DNA of 32,713 bases from Phycisphaerales bacterium (lineage in GTDB: Bacteria; Planctomycetota; Phycisphaerae; Phycisphaerales; SM1A02), in assembly GCA_009691785.1 (NCBI GenBank), contig SIAM01000024.1, positions 1-32,713 of the forward strand. The letters are read 5' to 3'. The notes under the pieces are model-generated. The model searched no databases. It saw only the letters and a program-made list of their open reading frames with translations, and was not told the origin of the DNA. Position numbers and translations under genes: made by a program. Each line of letters opens with the position of its first letter. Positions within the stretch are counted from its first letter, which is position 1. Of this stretch, positions 1 through 8,947 are shown one piece after another.

Positions 1-148
1 AGTACTGCGTCAGCATGGAGCAACTTTCGTCAATGTCGGTTCCAATTTTCCATTCATCGCCAAAGGTCATGGAGCCAAAGCACATTGGGCTAACGCGCAA
101 ACCAGAGCGACCAAGCGTGACGTAATCCTTCAATGAGTTGTGGTTCAT
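1..148 (-). CDS. Aldo/keto reductase, N-terminal part (cut by window edge)
   Basis: Reading the minus strand from an ATG at 148 gives 49 codons that run off the window. They include YVTLGRSGLRVSPMCFGSMTFG, which in shape matches the first beta-hairpin and strand of aldo/keto reductases (typically YxxLGxSGLxVSxxxLGxMxFG). These are cytosolic NADPH-dependent (alpha/beta)8-barrel oxidoreductases. The catalytic Tyr/Lys/His lie beyond the window, so substrate and subfamily cannot be judged. An in-frame stop lies about 45 nt upstream of the ATG. There is no Shine-Dalgarno; a TATTGT hexamer ends 6 nt before the ATG. The gene lies downstream of the M28 peptidase on the same strand, but the 177-bp gap and its own -10 box suggest separate transcription. 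Confidence 0.8.
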   Translation of the reverse strand, partial: MNHNSLKDYVTLGRSGLRVSPMCFGSMTFGDEWKIGTDIDESCSMLTQY

Positions 149-154
149 GCCGCA

Positions 155-160
155 ACAATA
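155..160 (-). promoter_or_regulatory. -10 box TATTGT, leaderless geometry, aldo/keto reductase
   Basis: TATTGT on the minus strand is followed by 6 nt (TGCGGC) and then the ATG at 148. Transcription would start at or next to the A of the start codon. No convincing -35 was seen. Confidence 0.45.
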
Positions 161-325
161 CGCAATCGGTGCGCGTTGTGTTGATAATGTTTACGCGGCG
201 TTTCCGCTGAAATTCTAGATAGAAGCCGCCTGACTTCACATGAAATATGGCTGCAAAATGACATTCTGCAAACCAACCACAAGCAAGAAAATTATGCGCG
301 ATATAACAGTGCTCGGTAGAAAATA

Positions 326-2389
326 TTATTTTTCAGAGGCCTTCAAAGTGACTTTCACATCCTGCTCAACACTATCGCGCTTGATGTGCAAGGTCACAAT
401 GTCGCCCGGATTTTTCTCGCGCAATTGAGCCACTAGTTCGCCCATGTCGTTCATGGGTTCATCATCCCATTTCAAAATGACATCGCCTATTTTCAAACCA
501 GCATCAGCGGCGCTTGTTCCCTCACTAATTCCATCAATCGCCAAGCCAGGTTCATTACGCTTGGTCATGCCAGGCTGAATTCCCAGACGCACCTTGGCGT
601 AGCCGCGACTGGTTCCACCAGTGGTATCCGTGCTTTTAAACACGGGCTTGGTTGGAGTGGTCACCAAGATTTTCACCAAACCCTCTGCCAACGCAATTAC
701 CTTGCTGGCTCCATATGGATTCACCGTGAAACCTTGATCATTTGGCGTGTGATATTCATCGTGCGTTCGCGTGAAAAGAAACAACACGGGAATTCCCGCC
801 GCGTAAAAACTGGCGTGATCACTTGGACCGCGCCCACCGGGATCCGCATCAACCGTCAGACCGCTGGCAACAACAGCGGGTCGAATGAGATCCGTAAACC
901 CCTCCGCAGTGCCGGTGCCACTGATGGCCAAACGATCACCACTGAGGCGGCCAACCATGTCCATGTTCACCATTGCCGCAATTTTGTCGGCTGGAATGGT
1001 CGGATGTTTCACATACTCGCGGCTTCCATCCAAGCCCATTTCCTCGGCGGTGAAGGCTATAAGCAAAATGCTGCGGCAATTTTCTGGCGCCTCTTTAGAG
1101 CCCATGTAGTCCTTCAATTTTTTTGTAAGACACAACATGGCGGAAGTTCCGCTTGCATTGTCATCCGCCCCCGGATGCAATTTGCCGCGGTTGGCTGCCT
1201 GGGCTCCAAAGTAACCCATACCAACATGGTCGTAGTGTGAACCAAGAATTACCCACTCGCTTGCCAGCGCACCCCTGCCCAGAATAATGCCGCCAACATT
1301 TTGCGCCGCCAAACCTATTTCAGAAATGGAGACATTGATACTCGCCTTGACATCGGGTTTCAGCGTAAGTGTTTTTATTTTTCCTTCGTCAGCAAGACGG
1401 CGCAACTGCATCAATGAACGCCCGCTTGTGTCCGCGGATTTCAACAGCGCATCCGCTTGCTCTTGTGTGATTTGAACAATTGGAAAGTCGTAACTTGAAC
1501 TAAACACGCTGCTGTCTGTGCTCTCTAAACCTCTAGCGCCACTTTTACATTCCGGCGGATTCACCATGATCAACGCTGCGGGCATGCGTTTTGCAAGCGC
1601 GTCCAACTTTGGGCGCATACCTGCGTATCCACTGAAGCGTCGATCGCTCCACAAACTTCGTCCGCTTTCATCCAGCGGCTCGTATCGCAAAAACATCACT
1701 ATTTTGCCTGTAAAATCATCTGAATTTTCAAAACTGGTATATCCGTCTTGGCCTGCCTCAATGGCGTAGCCGGCAAACACAAGTGACGCGCTCACGTCGC
1801 CGCTGCCGGAACTTCCAATCACTTCAAATTCATCCGCGCGCTTCAGTGAATTTCCATTCATGCTTACAACGGCGGTTTCAACTTTGGGTGCGCCGCCTTC
1901 AAGTTCAAAAGGTTGACGGTATGTTTTTATCGCCGCATCCGCCGCTGTTGCAAACGCAGGCTCAAGTCCCGCTTGCTTCATGAAAAACTCTACATACTCC
2001 GCTGCTAAATCATTGCCGCGACTTCCAGGAACGCGTCCCTCAAAGAACGGATTTGAAAGTGTCTGCACATGTTGATACCACTCAATTGCAACAGGTCCCA
2101 TGGCCGTGAGCGCGGCGCGCAAATCTGTTTCAGCTGGATTGTTTGGATCCGCCGGAATTTCATCGGGCGAATAGTTATATGGATTGACAGCCTTGCCCTC
2201 GACCAATTCGCCCATGTGCGGCGGCTTGATGGTTTGCGTTGGCGCGCTCTCCTGGTTAACAACTTCGTCGTTGGCTATTTCCGTTGTGTCGGTTTGTGCG
2301 TTGGCGGATGTTGACGGCGGCGCAGTTACGAATGCGGCCACTGAACAAGTCAAAAAGAACATGGCGAGAGATTTTATTGCTGTGCACAT
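326..2389 (-). CDS. Secreted M28-family zinc peptidase with PA and PDZ domains
   Basis: A 687-residue exported peptidase, probably an aminopeptidase acting outside the cytoplasm. Residues 1-31 form a signal peptide ending near SANA. A PA-like insert lies around 195-320. The M28 di-zinc catalytic domain spans about 355-575, with candidate ligands H385 (GSHYDH), D410 (GADDNASG), E449/E450 (FTAEEMG), D477 (NMDMVG) and H547 (HTPND). A PDZ domain fills about 600-682 (LGIQPG...DAGLKIGDVILKW), which may regulate or locate the protease. All expected metal ligands are present, so it should be active. The start is supported by GGAG (2396-2399 complement) 6 nt upstream. It is divergent from the SYLF gene, with 222 bp of AT-rich DNA between. 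The natural substrate cannot be told from sequence. Confidence 0.93.
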   Translation of the reverse strand: MCTAIKSLAMFFLTCSVAAFVTAPPSTSANAQTDTTEIANDEVVNQESAPTQTIKPPHMGELVEGKAVNPYNYSPDEIPADPNNPAETDLRAALTAMGPVAIEWYQHVQTLSNPFFEGRVPGSRGNDLAAEYVEFFMKQAGLEPAFATAADAAIKTYRQPFELEGGAPKVETAVVSMNGNSLKRADEFEVIGSSGSGDVSASLVFAGYAIEAGQDGYTSFENSDDFTGKIVMFLRYEPLDESGRSLWSDRRFSGYAGMRPKLDALAKRMPAALIMVNPPECKSGARGLESTDSSVFSSSYDFPIVQITQEQADALLKSADTSGRSLMQLRRLADEGKIKTLTLKPDVKASINVSISEIGLAAQNVGGIILGRGALASEWVILGSHYDHVGMGYFGAQAANRGKLHPGADDNASGTSAMLCLTKKLKDYMGSKEAPENCRSILLIAFTAEEMGLDGSREYVKHPTIPADKIAAMVNMDMVGRLSGDRLAISGTGTAEGFTDLIRPAVVASGLTVDADPGGRGPSDHASFYAAGIPVLFLFTRTHDEYHTPNDQGFTVNPYGASKVIALAEGLVKILVTTPTKPVFKSTDTTGGTSRGYAKVRLGIQPGMTKRNEPGLAIDGISEGTSAADAGLKIGDVILKWDDEPMNDMGELVAQLREKNPGDIVTLHIKRDSVEQDVKVTLKASEK

Positions 2390-2395
2390 GCGTGG

Positions 2396-2399
2396 CTCC
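2396..2399 (-). promoter_or_regulatory. Shine-Dalgarno GGAG of the M28 peptidase
   Basis: GGAG on the minus strand, 6 nt before the ATG at 2389. It supports this start and shows that this transcript has a leader, unlike several neighbours. Confidence 0.5.
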
Positions 2400-2568
2400 G
2401 TGGTTAGGGACGCTCATACTATGGGCGTTTTTGATTGACCGCCGTAGGACAAATCAAAGACTAATCTTTATTTTAAATTGCTTAAAATTGCCTTTACAAT
2501 TCAAATTCATTTCAAACTTAATTTCACTAGAATGTTCACTGAGTTGTGTATTAGCCGCACCAAACCTA

Positions 2569-2596
2569 TTCAAACAATTCTGATTACACCTAGAAA
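2569..2596 (+). promoter_or_regulatory. Candidate promoter of the SYLF gene
   Basis: TTCAAA (2569-2574), a 16-nt spacer and TAGAAA (2591-2596). Transcription would start near 2603, giving a leader of only about 9 nt before the ATG at 2612. It is an approximate match and the only plausible pair I found close to the gene in the divergent spacer. Confidence 0.35.
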
Positions 2597-2611
2597 TTAG
2601 AGAAAAATTCC

Positions 2612-3169
2612 ATGATTCAAAAACTCGCGATTTGCGCCAGCATTATTCTCGCTTTATTTACAACAGTAAATTGCTCAACCATTCCCGAAACCAAAGCCGA
2701 CCGAGACGCGCTTACCGCTTCGGTTACAGCGACCATAGCCAGGGCCAAAGCCAAGGACGCATCGTTAGAAAAATTCTTTAATGAGAATTACGGCTACGCA
2801 ATTTTTCCAGAAGTTGGTAACGGCGGGGTTGGACTAGCTTTCAGCTATGGACGTGGTCAAGTTTTTCAGGGCGACAAAATGTCTGGCTATTGCGATCTCA
2901 GCAAGGGAACTATTGGGCTAACTTTGGGCGGCCAAACATTTTCCGAGTTGATCTTCTTTAAGGATAAAGAAAAATACGAAGGATTTATTAATGGAAAATT
3001 TGCTTTCGCGGCAAATGCTTCGGCTGTTGCCGTGGCGACGGGCGTTGGTGGCAGCGCACCTTATGTAGATGGCGTTGCAATCTTTATCACAAATTCATCA
3101 GGGTTAATGTTTGACGCTTCCATTGGTGGACAACAATTCAACTTTAAGCCCTTGAACACTGCCAATTAA
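2612..3169 (+). CDS. SYLF (Ysc84/DUF500) domain protein, exported
   Basis: A 185-residue protein with an N-terminal hydrophobic export signal (about residues 3-20) ending at Cys21. The context TVNC is a poor lipobox, so lipoprotein status is uncertain. The rest is a single SYLF/Ysc84 domain: the NYGYAIFPEVGNGGVGLAFSYGRG region, a YGR/G-rich loop, GTIGLTLGGQTFSELIFFKD, and the C-terminal strand with SIGGQQFNFKP. Bacterial members are small envelope proteins. Eukaryotic SYLF domains bind phosphoinositides, but the role of bacterial single-domain forms is not established. The gene is monocistronic, with its own promoter region and a strong terminator 55 bp after the stop. Confidence 0.88.
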   Translation: MIQKLAICASIILALFTTVNCSTIPETKADRDALTASVTATIARAKAKDASLEKFFNENYGYAIFPEVGNGGVGLAFSYGRGQVFQGDKMSGYCDLSKGTIGLTLGGQTFSELIFFKDKEKYEGFINGKFAFAANASAVAVATGVGGSAPYVDGVAIFITNSSGLMFDASIGGQQFNFKPLNTAN

Positions 3170-3223
3170 TCGCATTTGCTGCCATGGCAACACGACCGCT
3201 ACGAAGTTAATTCAAACTTTACG

Positions 3224-3250
3224 AATCCGCCATTTCTTGGCGGATTTTTT
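3224..3250 (+). terminator. Rho-independent terminator after the SYLF gene
   Basis: The 8-bp stem AATCCGCC (3224-3231) pairs with GGCGGATT (3239-3246) across a 7-nt loop and runs into a T tract (3245-3250). It is the cleanest terminator in the window and isolates the SYLF gene from gcvP. Confidence 0.85.
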
Positions 3251-3340
3251 GCTCTGGGCAAGCATGGAGTATCAATTTAAAAATTGCGTGTTTGCCATAA
3301 TTCAAATCAATTAGGCAAGGATTCTAACGTTATCCCTCTC

Positions 3341-3346
3341 TATACT
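3341..3346 (+). promoter_or_regulatory. -10 box TATACT, leaderless geometry, gcvP
   Basis: TATACT ends 6 nt before the ATG at 3353. The -35 region is weak. This argues against the longer reading from 3284, because the transcript would begin at the 3353 ATG. Confidence 0.5.
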
Positions 3347-3352
3347 CGGATC

Positions 3353-6289
3353 ATGTCCATGCTTGAAAAAGTTGCGTCCTCCACCAGTAGCACCATTCAT
3401 TCGCTTGAGCCGCTCGACACATTCGCGCGCCGACATATTGGTCCAAGTGACGCCGACATTGCGGAAATGCTCACTTATCTGGGCTATGAAAGTTTGGATG
3501 CGCTCACAAGCGCGGCTATTCCAGAATCTATTCGCTCAACTCGTCCACTTGTGATTAGCGATCCAACCAATCGTGGGGCATTTAAAATGCGCGGAGAGGC
3601 CGAGTGTGTTGCGGCGCTTGCCGTGTTGGCTGGCAAGAATGAAATCTTCCGCTCTTATATAGGAATGGGGTACAACGATTGTGTTACGCCTGGAGTTATT
3701 CTGCGTAATGTTCTTGAAAATCCAGGTTGGTACACACCATACACGCCGTATCAGCCGGAAGTTTCGCAGGGCCGCCTTGAAAGTTTATTGAATTTTCAAA
3801 CTATTGTGACGGAGTTGACTGGTTTAGAAATTGCAGGAGCCGGTTTGCTTGATGAAGCGACAGCCGCCGCCGAAGCCATGAACATGTCTTTTGGCATGGC
3901 CAAAGATGGATGCGTAAAGTTTTTTATTGACGCCGCCACGCATCCTCAAACTATCGCCGTTATTGAAACTCGCGCGCATGGACTTGGCGTGACAGTTGAA
4001 GTTGGTGACGCCGATAAAATTGATTTTTCTAAAAATGATTTTTGTGGTGCGTTGCTTTCATATCCAGCAACAGATGGACGCATTCGCGACTGGCGCGGAA
4101 CGATTACAAAAATCAAAGCGGGCGGAGCGTTGGTGATTGTTGCGGCTGATCCACTCGCGTTGACCCTGCTCACTCCTCCAGGCGAATTAGGCGCGGATGT
4201 TGCAATTGGCTCTATGCAACGATTTGGTGTGCCCATGGGTTATGGAGGTCCGCACGCCGCGTATTTTGCCACAAAGCCAGTGCATGTTCGAAAAATACCG
4301 GGGCGATTGATTGGTGTCAGCCGCGATTCCGCGGGGCGTCCCGCGCTTCGACTTTCCATTCAAACGCGCGAGCAACATATTCGCCGCGACAAAGCCACCA
4401 GCAATATTTGCACCGCGCAGGCTCTGCTGGCAAACATTGCCGCATTTTATGGTGTGTACCACGGACCAGATGGCCTGAAGCGCATCGCCGAACGAGTGCA
4501 CCGCGCCACCACCACCATAGTTGCGGGTTTGAAAATACTTGGACACGTTCCTGGTCCAGAACATTTCTTTGACACCGTGCGCGTTCAACTCAAAGGCACC
4601 ACCGCGGACAACGTGAATGCTGCCGCTAAAAAACATAAAATTAATTTTAGAAGCTACGCGGACGGAACCATTGGTGTGTCGTTAAACGAAACTGTTCTGC
4701 CTAATGATTTGCAAGACATTTTGGAATGCTTCGCCGCCGGCACGGGCAGGCCAACGCCAAAGATCGCATCGCTTCGTGCAACCGACGCCATTCCTGTTTC
4801 CTTGAAGCGGGCAAAAAGTTTCATGACTCAAGATGTTTTTAATAGTTACCACTGTGAAACCGAGTTGCTGCGCTACATCTTCCAATTACAAGGACGCGAC
4901 CTCAGCCTTGCGCACAGCATGATTGCGCTTGGTTCGTGCACCATGAAGTTGAACGCCACGTCGGAAATGATTCCAATGACGTGGCCGACATTTGGAAAAA
5001 TACATCCGTTTGCGCCAATTGATCAATGCGCTGGATACCTGGAACTATTCGACACACTGGAAAATTGGTTGTGCGACATTACTGGCTTCGCAGGAATGTG
5101 CTTGCAACCAAACTCTGGAAGTAACGGTGAATATGCGGGATTAATGGTCATTCACGCCTATCACGAGCAACGTGGTCAGGGCCATCGCAATGTCTGCTTG
5201 ATTCCAAAAAGCGCGCACGGAACGAATCCCGCAAGCGCTGTTGTGGCGGGTATGCAAGTTGTCGCAGTTGATTGCGACAAGGAAGGCAATGTTGATCTAG
5301 CGGACCTGCGCGCCAAGGCCACGCTTCACACAAATGATTTGGCGTGTTGCATGATGACCTACCCAAGCACGCACGGCGTGTTTGAGGATCGCATCAAGGA
5401 GTTGTGCGACATTATTCATGAGCATGGCGGTCAGGTGTATATGGATGGTGCCAACATGAACGCGCAAGTTGGCTTGACTCGTCCAGGCGAAATTGGGGCC
5501 GATGTGTGCCACCTGAATCTGCACAAAACATTTTGCATTCCACACGGTGGTGGTGGTCCAGGTGTTGGCCCAATTGGCGTTGCCAAACATCTTTGTGATT
5601 TTCTGCCTAGTCATCCTGTTATCAATCCTCTCAACGCTGGCAAACACGCAATTGGTCCAGTGTCCGCGGCGCCTTATGGCAGCGCCAGCATTCTTCCAAT
5701 TTCATGGATGTACATTTCGCTCATGGGCGCGGATGGATTGCGCAAGGCCACGCAGGTTGCCATTCTTGCCGCCAACTACATGGCCAAGCGCGTGCACAAT
5801 GATTACAAGGTTATGTTTGTCAACAAGAACGGTTGTTGCGCGCATGAATTTATTATTGACTGCCGCTCGTTTGATCAGTCGGCTGAAATTAAAATTGACG
5901 ACATTGCAAAGCGATTGATGGACTTTGGTTTCCACGCTCCAACAATGAGTTGGCCCGTGCCAAGCACGCTTATGATTGAACCAACAGAGAGCGAATCCAA
6001 AGAGGAACTCGATCGATTCTGCGAGGCGATGATTGCAATTCGCGCTGAAATTGCGCAGATTGAGCAGGGGAAAAGCGATCGCAAAGATAATCCACTCAAG
6101 GGCGCGCCACATACGGCCGAGGCAATTTGTGCTGACACGTGGAATCACAAGTACACGCGCGCGCAAGCCGCGTATCCGTTGCCATGGGTTCGCAATCGAA
6201 AGTTCTGGCCGGCGGTTGGTCGCGTGGACAATCCGTATGGTGATCGCAACCTTGTATGTTCATGTGAACCACTCAGCGCGTACCACTAA
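3353..6289 (+). CDS. gcvP: Glycine dehydrogenase (decarboxylating), P-protein, single-chain form
   Basis: A 978-residue PLP enzyme of the glycine cleavage system. It decarboxylates glycine and passes the aminomethyl group to the lipoyl arm of H-protein (GcvH). The sequence is the fused one-chain form: an N-terminal half ([42 protein letters not shown]) and a C-terminal half with [14 protein letters not shown] and the PLP lysine K725 in HLNLHKTFC, followed by a glycine-rich loop. Length fits the family (about 950-980). The start at 3353 gives a natural N-terminus; the frame stays open back to 3284 but that extension has no family resemblance. gcvT and gcvH are not in the window. The next gene begins 5 nt after the stop, so co-transcription is likely. 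Confidence 0.97.
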   Translation: MSMLEKVASSTSSTIHSLEPLDTFARRHIGPSDADIAEMLTYLGYESLDALTSAAIPESIRSTRPLVISDPTNRGAFKMRGEAECVAALAVLAGKNEIFRSYIGMGYNDCVTPGVILRNVLENPGWYTPYTPYQPEVSQGRLESLLNFQTIVTELTGLEIAGAGLLDEATAAAEAMNMSFGMAKDGCVKFFIDAATHPQTIAVIETRAHGLGVTVEVGDADKIDFSKNDFCGALLSYPATDGRIRDWRGTITKIKAGGALVIVAADPLALTLLTPPGELGADVAIGSMQRFGVPMGYGGPHAAYFATKPVHVRKIPGRLIGVSRDSAGRPALRLSIQTREQHIRRDKATSNICTAQALLANIAAFYGVYHGPDGLKRIAERVHRATTTIVAGLKILGHVPGPEHFFDTVRVQLKGTTADNVNAAAKKHKINFRSYADGTIGVSLNETVLPNDLQDILECFAAGTGRPTPKIASLRATDAIPVSLKRAKSFMTQDVFNSYHCETELLRYIFQLQGRDLSLAHSMIALGSCTMKLNATSEMIPMTWPTFGKIHPFAPIDQCAGYLELFDTLENWLCDITGFAGMCLQPNSGSNGEYAGLMVIHAYHEQRGQGHRNVCLIPKSAHGTNPASAVVAGMQVVAVDCDKEGNVDLADLRAKATLHTNDLACCMMTYPSTHGVFEDRIKELCDIIHEHGGQVYMDGANMNAQVGLTRPGEIGADVCHLNLHKTFCIPHGGGGPGVGPIGVAKHLCDFLPSHPVINPLNAGKHAIGPVSAAPYGSASILPISWMYISLMGADGLRKATQVAILAANYMAKRVHNDYKVMFVNKNGCCAHEFIIDCRSFDQSAEIKIDDIAKRLMDFGFHAPTMSWPVPSTLMIEPTESESKEELDRFCEAMIAIRAEIAQIEQGKSDRKDNPLKGAPHTAEAICADTWNHKYTRAQAAYPLPWVRNRKFWPAVGRVDNPYGDRNLVCSCEPLSAYH

Positions 6290-6294
6290 ACAAC

Positions 6295-7176
6295 ATGATG
6301 GATCGTCGACAAGTTCTTGCTGCGGGTTTGTTGGCGGCGGCGGTTCGCGGGGCGCATGCGGTGCCTGTTGCAACCGAAGCCGCGGCGCAATCTGGAAGTC
6401 GCTCGACAAAAGATGATGGGCGCCTACTTCGACAAAGCGTTGCCCGTTGGTGCTTGGGTGCAATGACAATTGAGCAGGTGATCGACTTAGCAAAGTCTGT
6501 TCGCTTGGATGGTGTTGATCTTCTAGATCCACCAGACATTCTAAAAATTCGCGCCGCAAAGTTGGCGTGCCCAGTTGCCAATGGTCCAACTAGTATCGCC
6601 GACGGATTGAATCGCCTTGAACATCACGACGACATTATCAAACGTGCGGAAGTACTGTTCCAAGAAATTTCGTCAGCCGGCGCGCCGCTTGTGATTGTGT
6701 TCGCAGGTGATCGCCGCGGTCTTGATGACGCCAAGGGTTTGGAGAATTGTGTGGCTGGTTTGAAACAGCTATTGCCAATCGCTCGAAAATATAATCTTGG
6801 AGTGGTGATGGAATTGCTCAACTCGCGCGTTGACCACAAGGATCACATGGGCGACCACACCGCATGGGGTCTACAACTTTGCGAAGCGGTTGCCGACCAT
6901 CGATTTGGTTTGTTGTTTGATATTTATCACATGCAGATTATGGAAGGCGATGTGATTCGATCCATTCAGAAGGCGGCGCCCTGGATACGTCACTACCACA
7001 CCGCTGGCGTGCCCGGTCGTGGACCGTTGGACACCAAACAGGAGTTGTATTACCCAGCGATCATGCGGGCGATTGTTGCCACGGGGTATCGCGGATTCAT
7101 TGGGCACGAGTTCATGCCATCAAAAGATCCCAATGCGGATTTGAAAGCGGCGATTGCCGCGTGTGCGGGCGACTAA
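6295..7176 (+). CDS. TIM-barrel sugar isomerase/epimerase-like protein with Tat-type signal
   Basis: A 293-residue xylose-isomerase-like (AP endonuclease family 2 fold) TIM barrel, closest in layout to hydroxypyruvate isomerase (Hyi)-type proteins. Candidate metal and catalytic residues are E173 (VVMELLNS), D209 and H212 (LLFDIYHMQ), H235 (HYHTAGVPGRG) and E272 (GHEFMP). The N-terminus DRRQVLAAGLLAAA followed by AHA is a twin-arginine-like signal, so the enzyme probably acts outside the cytoplasm. That would be unusual for a true hydroxypyruvate isomerase. Planctomycetes commonly carry exported members of this fold annotated only as TIM-barrel proteins. Two adjacent ATGs (6295, 6298) can start it; there is no clear Shine-Dalgarno. 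It lies 5 nt behind gcvP, but a functional link to glycine metabolism is not shown. Confidence 0.85.
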   Translation: MMDRRQVLAAGLLAAAVRGAHAVPVATEAAAQSGSRSTKDDGRLLRQSVARWCLGAMTIEQVIDLAKSVRLDGVDLLDPPDILKIRAAKLACPVANGPTSIADGLNRLEHHDDIIKRAEVLFQEISSAGAPLVIVFAGDRRGLDDAKGLENCVAGLKQLLPIARKYNLGVVMELLNSRVDHKDHMGDHTAWGLQLCEAVADHRFGLLFDIYHMQIMEGDVIRSIQKAAPWIRHYHTAGVPGRGPLDTKQELYYPAIMRAIVATGYRGFIGHEFMPSKDPNADLKAAIAACAGD

Positions 7177-7314
7177 ATGCTGTGTTTTGGGTTTGCAATG
7201 AACCGACTTAGGACAAATGAGTGCCAATTGAGTGTGGCTTTGGGGTGCCTTGGGCGATTTGCTTTGGCATTGGATTAGATTTGGGCAAGTCGTTTCGCTA
7301 TTTCAAATGATGGC

Positions 7315-7320
7315 TATGCT
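7315..7320 (+). promoter_or_regulatory. -10 box TATGCT upstream of the beta-CASP gene
   Basis: TATGCT ends 8 nt before the GTG at 7329. The -35 match is poor. Short-leader or leaderless geometry; it supports the GTG start. Confidence 0.4.
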
Positions 7321-7328
7321 CAGTTTCT

Positions 7329-8780
7329 GTGTCTGAACAAGCAACAATTACATTATTAGGTGCTGCGGGAGAAGTAACAGGGTCTTGCACGCTGCTCGAC
7401 ACGCCGTGTGGACGAGTGGTGGTTGACTTTGGACTTTTCCAGGGTTCGCCAGAACAAGAGCACAGAAACTTGCAAGTCCCAGAAATTGATTGGCCTCATG
7501 TGGATGGCGTAATTGTCACACACGCCCATGTGGATCATTGTGGTCGGCTTGGAATGTTGCCACGACTACGGTGCGCAGCGCCTATTTTTGCCACGCCACC
7601 AACGGCTGATTTATTGCCGCGGGTGTTGCGATCCAGTGCGTCCCTACAAGTACTTCGCCATGAAGAGTGGCGCAATGGAACAACACCTATCGCGCGGGTT
7701 ATTGATCCCCCGCCAGAGCCTGGAACAAATAGTAAAGCCTCTAGTTCCGAGCCGCCAATTTTATACGACGCCCATGACGCCATGCTTGCGGCCGAAACCA
7801 TTTGTCCAGTTGAATATAATGTTTGGCGCGAGATTAAACCAGGTCTTCGCTTTCGCTTTCACGATGCTTCACACATTATAGGTTCAGCTAGTGTTGAAGT
7901 TGCATTTATACTAAATGGCAAAGATAAAAAAGTGCTTTTTTCTGGGGATTTGGGACCCGCTCGTAGTCCCCTGCTTCGCGCGCGTGAATTACTTCCGGAT
8001 GTTGATGTTGTTCTTATGGAAAGCACAAATGGCGCACGCAACTTCTCTGCAAGTTCCTCATCGGCGGACGCGCTTAGAGATGTGGTAAAGCGTGTTGCGC
8101 TTCGTGGCGGAAAAATACTAGCTCCGACATTTGCGCTTGGCCGCGCACAAACATTACTATTGCGTTTGGCGGATTTGTCGCGATCAAATCAATTACATGA
8201 AATGAATGTGTATTTAGATTCGCCAATGGCAATCCGCGCCTCTGAATTGTGCAGGCGGTATCCAGCGTTGCTTGAACCAACATTGCGCTCCGCGGTGGAG
8301 GCTGGAAATGATCCACTTCATTTCGCGGGCTTGCAACATCTATTCAATCGCAGGCAAAGCTTGAAGTTGACTAAGAGTGCGCAGCTTGGAATTATTCTGG
8401 CGGGAAGTGGATTTTGCGATGCGGGTCCGGTGCTGCATCATCTTGCGGCGCTTGTCGCTGATTCACGAAACGCACTCGTATTTGCGGGACATCAAATTGT
8501 TGGTTTGCTTGGTCATTCACTTTTGCACCACGCAAAATTAATTGAGCTAAAAGAAGGAATGTTTGAGGTGAATGCCGAGCGTGTTCACCTTGAGGGATTA
8601 AGTGGACACGCAGATCAGGGGGATTTAGTGGGTTGGATTGGCGCGCGTGAAGGTGGAACTCCGCGGGTTATTTTAAATCACGGCGAGCAGGCTTCACGAG
8701 TTTCGCTTTCAGCTGCAATTCAGTCGGCGCTTGGATTAGAAACCGAGTTGCCTGACTTTATGAAAAATATTAGGGTCTGA
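7329..8780 (+). CDS. Metallo-beta-lactamase / beta-CASP RNA-processing exonuclease-like protein
   Basis: A 483-residue protein with a GTG start. It carries the metallo-beta-lactamase motif THAHVDHCGRLG (H65, H67, D69, H70), the motif-3 histidine in DASHIIGSA, the motif-4 aspartate in SGDLGP, and the beta-CASP cap with ESTNGAR, PTFALGRAQ and SPMA. The C-terminal histidine motifs LSGHADQGDL and NHGE are also present. This is the YSH1/CPSF73-like bacterial family, expected to cut or trim RNA using two zinc ions. The usual ESTYGxR is ESTNGAR here, a deviation in a normally conserved signature. A roughly 45-residue variable stretch around residues 115-165, rich in Pro and Ser, is longer than in compact homologues. 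It is monocistronic and convergent with parB. Confidence 0.92.
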   Translation: MSEQATITLLGAAGEVTGSCTLLDTPCGRVVVDFGLFQGSPEQEHRNLQVPEIDWPHVDGVIVTHAHVDHCGRLGMLPRLRCAAPIFATPPTADLLPRVLRSSASLQVLRHEEWRNGTTPIARVIDPPPEPGTNSKASSSEPPILYDAHDAMLAAETICPVEYNVWREIKPGLRFRFHDASHIIGSASVEVAFILNGKDKKVLFSGDLGPARSPLLRARELLPDVDVVLMESTNGARNFSASSSSADALRDVVKRVALRGGKILAPTFALGRAQTLLLRLADLSRSNQLHEMNVYLDSPMAIRASELCRRYPALLEPTLRSAVEAGNDPLHFAGLQHLFNRRQSLKLTKSAQLGIILAGSGFCDAGPVLHHLAALVADSRNALVFAGHQIVGLLGHSLLHHAKLIELKEGMFEVNAERVHLEGLSGHADQGDLVGWIGAREGGTPRVILNHGEQASRVSLSAAIQSALGLETELPDFMKNIRV

Positions 8781-8810
8781 TAACTTAACTTTGTTTGTAA
8801 TTTTAAATGA

Positions 8811-8841
8811 ATTAAATTCTGGCTGATTTAATGGCTTTTTT
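8811..8841 (+). terminator. Weak AT-rich terminator after the beta-CASP gene
   Basis: ATTAAAT (8811-8817) pairs with ATTTAAT (8826-8832) over an 8-nt loop, followed 3 nt later by six T. The stem is all A-T, so strength is doubtful, but the position 30 bp after the stop in a convergent gap fits. Confidence 0.4.
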
Positions 8842-8947
8842 GTATTTTTGTAATTGTATTTAAAACTAAGTTTGAGATATCTAAGAAACAAAAAGCCGCC
8901 CCAGTTCAGGGATGCCTTTAGTAATCAAAAAAATCCGCTAGCACAAT

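Noticed and set aside
734-1240. 168-codon plus-strand frame
   Set aside because: It is antisense to the M28 catalytic domain, whose zinc-ligand motifs are unambiguous on the minus strand.
3284-3352. Earlier start for gcvP
   Set aside because: The added residues do not resemble P-protein N-termini and the -10 box TATACT lies inside this stretch, so transcription would start after it.
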